Below, piece after piece: positions 59,912 to 64,000 of a stretch of 64,000 nucleotides of DNA (its first letter is position 1; each line of letters starts with the position of its first letter). The position numbers and the translations under genes are program-made. A model generated the notes under the pieces. It did no database searches. It was not told where the DNA came from and saw only the letters and a list, made by a program, of their open reading frames with translations. The stretch is from Ferdinandcohnia salidurans (lineage in GTDB: Bacteria; Bacillota; Bacilli; Bacillales; Bacillaceae_L), in the NCBI RefSeq assembly GCF_042680725.1, contig NZ_JBHUEK010000025.1, positions 558,001-622,000 on the forward strand, in the 5' to 3' direction.

Positions 59912-60007
59912 TTGAATCCCCCTCATTTATTAACTATTAAAGTAATATCCCAAGTTTATGACAAATATTCTTCAGTTTCAAAGAGAGGGGGCTTCTGAAA
60001 AATAAAT

Positions 60008-60832
60008 TTAATACTTTCGTAATGAACTTGGCTTAGTTCCGAACCATTTTTGCATAATTTCGCTATGGCAATTTGCAAAGATACGTTCAATGAGCTGTGT
60101 AGAGTTGGCCAGTACACGAATACTAAAGCCCGGAATCGCTAACCTTGATAGACCAAAGGAAAAATCAGATTCATTTTCTTTCATCATTTCATATAACTCA
60201 TCAAGAAGCTGGTTAATAGTTTGATTGCCAATTACGATCATAGATCCTAAATGGGTATAACCTTCCATAAAGCCAATATCCGTAATAGCTTGCTGTGAGG
60301 GGGTTAGTTTAATATGATCAAACACCCCTAGCTTACCATCTAAATAAATTTCATTTATTAATTGAATTGTTTTGTAACTGAATTTATCCCCGCTCGGAGA
60401 CCACCCAGGGGTTATAATATCTGTATATACAAATGTTGCACCTGTTTCTATATGAATCACATTTTTTTGCTTATAATGAGCATTTTCATAGGCGATTAAG
60501 GGATCAGGAAGATATTCCAAATAACTCCCTTTCTTAAGGGAAATCTCAGTTTCCTGATAAACATAATCTTTGGGTGTTTTATATACTTTCGTTGCTCCTT
60601 GGGTCGTTAGGGTAACTTTCGCTCCTTCTTTGACTGCTATTTCCATCCTATAGCGGTCACCATCTAAATATCCGCCCCCTGGATTTAATAAGTAGTAACA
60701 AACCTTCCCTGTATCATCATGATACACAGGCCTCATCACCTTGAAGGCACCCTGAAAATAAACCCTCTTCGCTACCGTTTTACTGTTACGATCTTCCAGA
60801 GTTAAGGATAATTCACCTGTCCAAGCTGACAT
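60008..60832 (-). CDS. ureD: Urease accessory protein UreD (UreH)
   Basis: 274 residues. VYFQGAFKVMRPVYHDDTGKVCYYLLNPGGGYLDGDRY near 22-55 (quoted: YYLLNPGGGYLDGDRY) and TLTTQGATKVYKTP are UreD signatures. UreD scaffolds the UreF-UreG complex that delivers nickel to urease. Last gene of the C-E-F-G-D operon, 1 bp after ureG. Confidence 0.92.
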   Translation of the reverse strand: MSAWTGELSLTLEDRNSKTVAKRVYFQGAFKVMRPVYHDDTGKVCYYLLNPGGGYLDGDRYRMEIAVKEGAKVTLTTQGATKVYKTPKDYVYQETEISLKKGSYLEYLPDPLIAYENAHYKQKNVIHIETGATFVYTDIITPGWSPSGDKFSYKTIQLINEIYLDGKLGVFDHIKLTPSQQAITDIGFMEGYTHLGSMIVIGNQTINQLLDELYEMMKENESDFSFGLSRLAIPGFSIRVLANSTQLIERIFANCHSEIMQKWFGTKPSSLRKY

Positions 60833-60833
60833 C

Positions 60834-61445
60834 TTACTCTAATCCTTTTAATAATACATGCTTCTTAATCCAGTCAATAACCTCATCGAGGCCTTCTTCA
60901 CTTTTTAAGTTTGTAAAGACAAATGGTTTATCTCCTCGAAAAACTCTCGTATCATTTGCCATTATCTCTAAGCTAGCACCTACATGAGGAGCTAGATCCG
61001 TCTTGTTAATAATGAACAAATCAGATTTAATCATACCTTGTCCACCTTTACGAGGAATCTTCTCCCCTTGCGCCACATCGATAATATAAATTGAGAAGTC
61101 AACCAATTCTGGACTAAAAGTAGCTGCAAGATTGTCTCCGCCACTTTCAACGAAAATTAGCTCGAGATCAGGATGACGGCTTATTAGTTCATCAATTGCA
61201 GCGAAATTCATTGATGCGTCTTCTCTTATAGCCGTATGCGGACAACCTCCTGTTTCTACACCTATAATTCTATCTTCTGGAAGCACACCATTTTGGATAA
61301 GAAACTTAGCGTCCTCCTTCGTATAAATGTCATTAGTGACAACCGCCATTTTTATTTCTCCTTCAAGACGACGGGTTAGTTTTTCTACTAGCATTGTTTT
61401 GCCTGCACCTACAGGTCCTCCTACTCCAATTTTAACTGGTTCCAT
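60834..61445 (-). CDS. ureG: Urease accessory GTPase UreG
   Basis: 203 residues. GVGGPVGAGKTMLVEKL (P-loop) at the N-terminus, VVTNDIYTKEDA, GVETGGCPHTAIREDASMN (nickel-binding Cys-Pro-His motif) near 63, and NKTDLAPHVGA (G4). It hydrolyses GTP to drive nickel insertion. ATG at 61445 with AGGAG upstream. Confidence 0.96.
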   Translation of the reverse strand: MEPVKIGVGGPVGAGKTMLVEKLTRRLEGEIKMAVVTNDIYTKEDAKFLIQNGVLPEDRIIGVETGGCPHTAIREDASMNFAAIDELISRHPDLELIFVESGGDNLAATFSPELVDFSIYIIDVAQGEKIPRKGGQGMIKSDLFIINKTDLAPHVGASLEIMANDTRVFRGDKPFVFTNLKSEEGLDEVIDWIKKHVLLKGLE

Positions 61446-61471
61446 ATATAACGCTCCTTTTCCTAATTCTT

Positions 61472-62158
61472 TTAAGACATAAAAATACGAATATTGACTC
61501 GTTCATGCTTCATTTGGGATAATTCGAGACCGGGAGATACAATTCCAAAATCCTCTTCCGGTAATTCTAGAATCTTATCAACCGCCTGCGTTAACTCCGA
61601 TTGAAATTTATGGATAATACGCTGCCCAGCGGTTTGACCAAGAGGAATGGCACGCACGGCATTTTGAACAAGACTGGAAACTGTGGAATATAAATAATAC
61701 AGAATAGCATTATCTTTTGTAATTCCGAGACCGAAAGCAACCATTGTAAAAACGATGGATGGGTGGCCATACGCCTCCTTATTCCTAATCTGTTCCCTGT
61801 ACAGGGTAAGCGATGGCATTCCGTATAATAAATCCGCAAGTTTAAGCATGCGATCCCCAATCATTTGTGTTCCTTCTCTCGTTTCACGTGGCAAGTTTTG
61901 AACGGTTAGCTTTTGGTCAAGCTCCCAAATATGTTGAATATCTTCATTTTGTAATGACTCAAAAACTAGACGACATGAAAGCCCATCTGTATAGATGAGC
62001 TGTTCGTTTACATATACTTGTAGCCATTTGTAAAAGGTTTTTTCATCAATTACAAGATTCTCTTGTATGTAAGTCTCTAATCCAAAAGAATGGCTAAATG
62101 CCCCAGTCGGTAGGTTAGAGTCACATAGCTGAAATAAAGAGAGGATATTTTTATCCAT
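61472..62158 (-). CDS. ureF: Urease accessory protein UreF
   Basis: 228 residues. LLQLCDSNLPTGAFSHSFGLE-like opening (QLCDSNLPTGAFSHSFGLE) is the UreF hallmark; IPLGQTAGQRIIHKF near 180 is conserved as well. UreF gates UreG GTPase activity. Overlaps ureE by 8 bp, so translation is coupled. Confidence 0.94.
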   Translation of the reverse strand: MDKNILSLFQLCDSNLPTGAFSHSFGLETYIQENLVIDEKTFYKWLQVYVNEQLIYTDGLSCRLVFESLQNEDIQHIWELDQKLTVQNLPRETREGTQMIGDRMLKLADLLYGMPSLTLYREQIRNKEAYGHPSIVFTMVAFGLGITKDNAILYYLYSTVSSLVQNAVRAIPLGQTAGQRIIHKFQSELTQAVDKILELPEEDFGIVSPGLELSQMKHERVNIRIFMS

Positions 62159-62606
62159 GGCTATGACCTATATGCCTAAACGCTTGTTTTACCTTTCTGT
62201 CTTCCCGTTTATAAGGAATTTCAAGCTGCTGTAACAATTCCTCTATTAAATAATCATATTGAACGAGCATATTTTCGTCTTCAAACTGAGCAGGGATGTG
62301 ACGATTTCCCAGCTGATGAGCAATTGTCCCCATTTCCTTTATATTCTGAGGACTGATGACAAGCAGGTCGTCCGAAAGTACGTCAATGACAATCATATTT
62401 TTATCATCCATGTATAACACATCGCCTGCTTCTAGATCGCGTGCTTCCTTCAACCGAATCCCTATTTCTTTCCCATGATCGGTTTTTACTCTTTGGATTC
62501 TTTTTACTAAATGTGAGCTTTCTAAATATACTTTTTCGATATGGCGCTTCTCAATTTCACTGCGATCCATTTCTTCTATATTTGTTAGCACTTTTTCAAT
62601 AATCAA
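62151..62606 (-). CDS. ureE: Urease accessory protein UreE
   Basis: 151 residues. EKVYLESSHLVKRIQRVKTDHGKEIGIRL (key RIQRVKTDHGKEIGI) is the UreE N-terminal domain; the C-terminal domain ends in FRHIGHSHG, with only a short His tail. UreE is the nickel carrier. Located between ureC and ureF. Confidence 0.92.
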   Translation of the reverse strand: MIIEKVLTNIEEMDRSEIEKRHIEKVYLESSHLVKRIQRVKTDHGKEIGIRLKEARDLEAGDVLYMDDKNMIVIDVLSDDLLVISPQNIKEMGTIAHQLGNRHIPAQFEDENMLVQYDYLIEELLQQLEIPYKREDRKVKQAFRHIGHSHG

Positions 62607-62617
62607 CTATGTTCACC

Positions 62618-64000
62618 TCAAAATAGAAAATATCGCTGCCCCATAGGAACCACATCAACCGGTTCACATGTTAACAGTTCCCCATTTACTTTCACTTCAT
62701 ATGTTTGTGGATCAACCGTAATTTCTGGTGTTTCTGAATTCAATTTCATATCCTTTTTCGATAGCGTGCGAATGCCACCAACTGGGAGGATTATTTTTTC
62801 TAATCCTAGTTTTTCATGAACTCCTTCATCAAAAGCTGCCTGAGAAACAAAGGTGGCTGAGCTTTTCGATAAAGCTTTTCCGTATTGTGCGTACATTGGG
62901 CGATAAATGTACGGCTGTGGGGTTGGAATGGACGCATTGGCATCCCCCATTAAACCAGTAACAACTAGACCGTTCTTAATCACCATCTCTGGTTTTACTC
63001 CAAAAAACTTTGGTGACCATAATACAAGGTCAGCCATTTTTCCTTCTTCGATAGAGCCAACATGTTTGGAGATTCCATGTGTAATTGCAGGATTGATTGT
63101 GTATTTTGCGATATAACGCTTTGCCCGGTTATTATCTGCATACTTACTATCATTCTGCATGGTTCCTCTTTGTTTTTTCATTTTGTCAGCCACTTGCCAT
63201 GTACGTAAGATGACCTCACCTACACGTCCCATCGCTTGGGAATCAGAGCTGACCATACTGAAAACTCCCATATCTTGAAGAATATCCTCTGCCGCAATCG
63301 TTTCCCTTCTAATTCTTGAATCTGCAAAGGCAATATCTTCAGGAACTGAAGGATTTAAGTGGTGACATACCATGACCATATCTAAGTGTTCATCAACAGT
63401 ATTAATTGTGTATGGGAGTGTCGGGTTTGTTGATGATGGTAAAATATTTGAGTACCCCGCTGATTTTATCAAGTCAGGTGCATGCCCCCCACCTGCACCC
63501 TCTGTATGGTACATATGAAGAACCCGATCTTTTACTGCTGCCATTGTGCGCTCCATAAAGCCACTTTCATTCAATGTATCCGCGTGAAGAGCTACTTGAA
63601 TATCATATTCTTCCGCTACTCTTAATGCATAGTCGAGGGATGAACCAGTAGCACCCCAATCTTCGTGAACCTTTAACCCAATAACCCCAGCTTTTACTTG
63701 CTCCGCTAATGGCTCCATGGATGCCGCATGTCCTTTTCCTGTAAATCCGACATTAATTGGAAGGCCCTCTGCTGCTTGGAGCATACGGTGGATATTCCAT
63801 TCACCTGGTGTGACCGTAGTGGCCTTTGATCCAGCAACAGGACCAGTCCCACCGCCTATTAAAGTCGTTGTTCCTGATGTAAGCGCAACTTGGACCTGCT
63901 CCGGGTTAATAAAGTGCACATGCGTGTCAATCGCACCAGCTGTGACGATTAACCCTTCTCCCGCAATAATTTCTGTCGATGCACCAATAATAATGTCGAC
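62618..64000 (-). CDS. ureC: Urease alpha subunit UreC (5' end outside window)
   Basis: The frame is open to the window edge: 460 residues shown. TAGAIDTHVHFINPEQ provides the first nickel-ligand His pair, GLKVHEDWGAT the carbamylated lysine, VALHADTLNESGF and GGHAPDLI further ligands, and VCHHLNPSVPEDIAFADSR the catalytic His region. Urease splits urea into ammonia and carbon dioxide. The apparent start at 63919 is not real; the coding sequence continues beyond 64000, so ureA and ureB are expected just outside. Confidence 0.96.
   Translation of the reverse strand, partial: VDIIIGASTEIIAGEGLIVTAGAIDTHVHFINPEQVQVALTSGTTTLIGGGTGPVAGSKATTVTPGEWNIHRMLQAAEGLPINVGFTGKGHAASMEPLAEQVKAGVIGLKVHEDWGATGSSLDYALRVAEEYDIQVALHADTLNESGFMERTMAAVKDRVLHMYHTEGAGGGHAPDLIKSAGYSNILPSSTNPTLPYTINTVDEHLDMVMVCHHLNPSVPEDIAFADSRIRRETIAAEDILQDMGVFSMVSSDSQAMGRVGEVILRTWQVADKMKKQRGTMQNDSKYADNNRAKRYIAKYTINPAITHGISKHVGSIEEGKMADLVLWSPKFFGVKPEMVIKNGLVVTGLMGDANASIPTPQPYIYRPMYAQYGKALSKSSATFVSQAAFDEGVHEKLGLEKIILPVGGIRTLSKKDMKLNSETPEITVDPQTYEVKVNGELLTCEPVDVVPMGQRYFLF

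Noticed and set aside
59453..59998. 181-codon open frame on the plus strand
   Set aside because: It is antisense to the duplicated-domain gene, has no ribosome binding site and its translation is unrelated to known folds; it reflects codon bias of the real gene.
62618..63919. ureC starting at the ATG-like codon at 63919
   Set aside because: The upstream frame continues to the edge with typical urease sequence (IVTAGAIDTHVHF), so that codon is internal.

Overview
The window comes from a low-GC, endospore-forming Gram-positive bacterium of the Bacillaceae. The spore genes (rsfA, cwlJ, gerQ, an alpha/beta SASP), the AGGAGG-type ribosome binding sites and frequent GTG/TTG starts all point there. 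Positions 1-26600 follow the order of the Bacillus subtilis ywh-ywg-ywf-ywd region (pbpG, ywhD, ywhC, ywhB, ywgA, ywfO, rsfA, lipL, pta, hemQ, gerQ, ywdK, ywdI), interrupted by accessory insertions. I see no rRNA, tRNA, CRISPR array or transposase gene.

Layout. 1-9300: end of a class A penicillin-binding protein, a 52-bp tandem array, ywhDCB, a DUF4256 gene, a purine permease, ywgA, ywfO, a DUF1450 gene and rsfA. 9367-16464: an orphan OppBC-like permease pair, then a ribose-type (CUT2) ABC transporter plus a VOC protein, preceded by a SAM-I riboswitch. 16789-21361: lipL, a divergent CarD/MarR pair with three palindromic operators, pta and hemQ. 21551-27373: cwlJ-gerQ, the pxpBAC 5-oxoprolinase genes, small genes, HU and a SASP. 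27384-35221: a CUT1 sugar ABC operon with a LacI regulator and two GH13 alpha-glucosidases. 35390-39716: a yhgD/yhgE-type pair with matching operators, a LysE exporter and two tiny genes. 39727-41965: a threonine dehydrogenase/kbl operon. 41966-42941: almost 1 kb of noncoding tandem repeats. 42977-57369: a peptidoglycan (MurNAc) recycling cluster with its own ABC importer. 57447-59911: a SpoIID/LytB protein and a duplicated-domain protein. 60008-64000: ureD, G, F, E and part of ureC.

The recycling cluster reads as a pathway. NamZ, NagZ and an AmiE-like hydrolase trim wall fragments; an ABC transporter imports the sugars (B. subtilis uses the PTS protein MurP); AnmK and a BadF/BadG-type kinase phosphorylate anhydroMurNAc and MurNAc/GlcNAc; MurQ removes the lactyl ether; a MurR/RpiR regulator lies at the end. 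A PIG-L deacetylase homologue with an altered active site and two tandem-GNAT proteins are embedded in it.

The most unusual content is noncoding. A structured palindromic element is present six times, always in the same orientation, and its stems change in a compensatory way between copies. There are also four sequence-unrelated tandem arrays with periods of 52, 52, 53 and 21 bp, close to whole multiples of a DNA helical turn. I do not recognise any of these by name.
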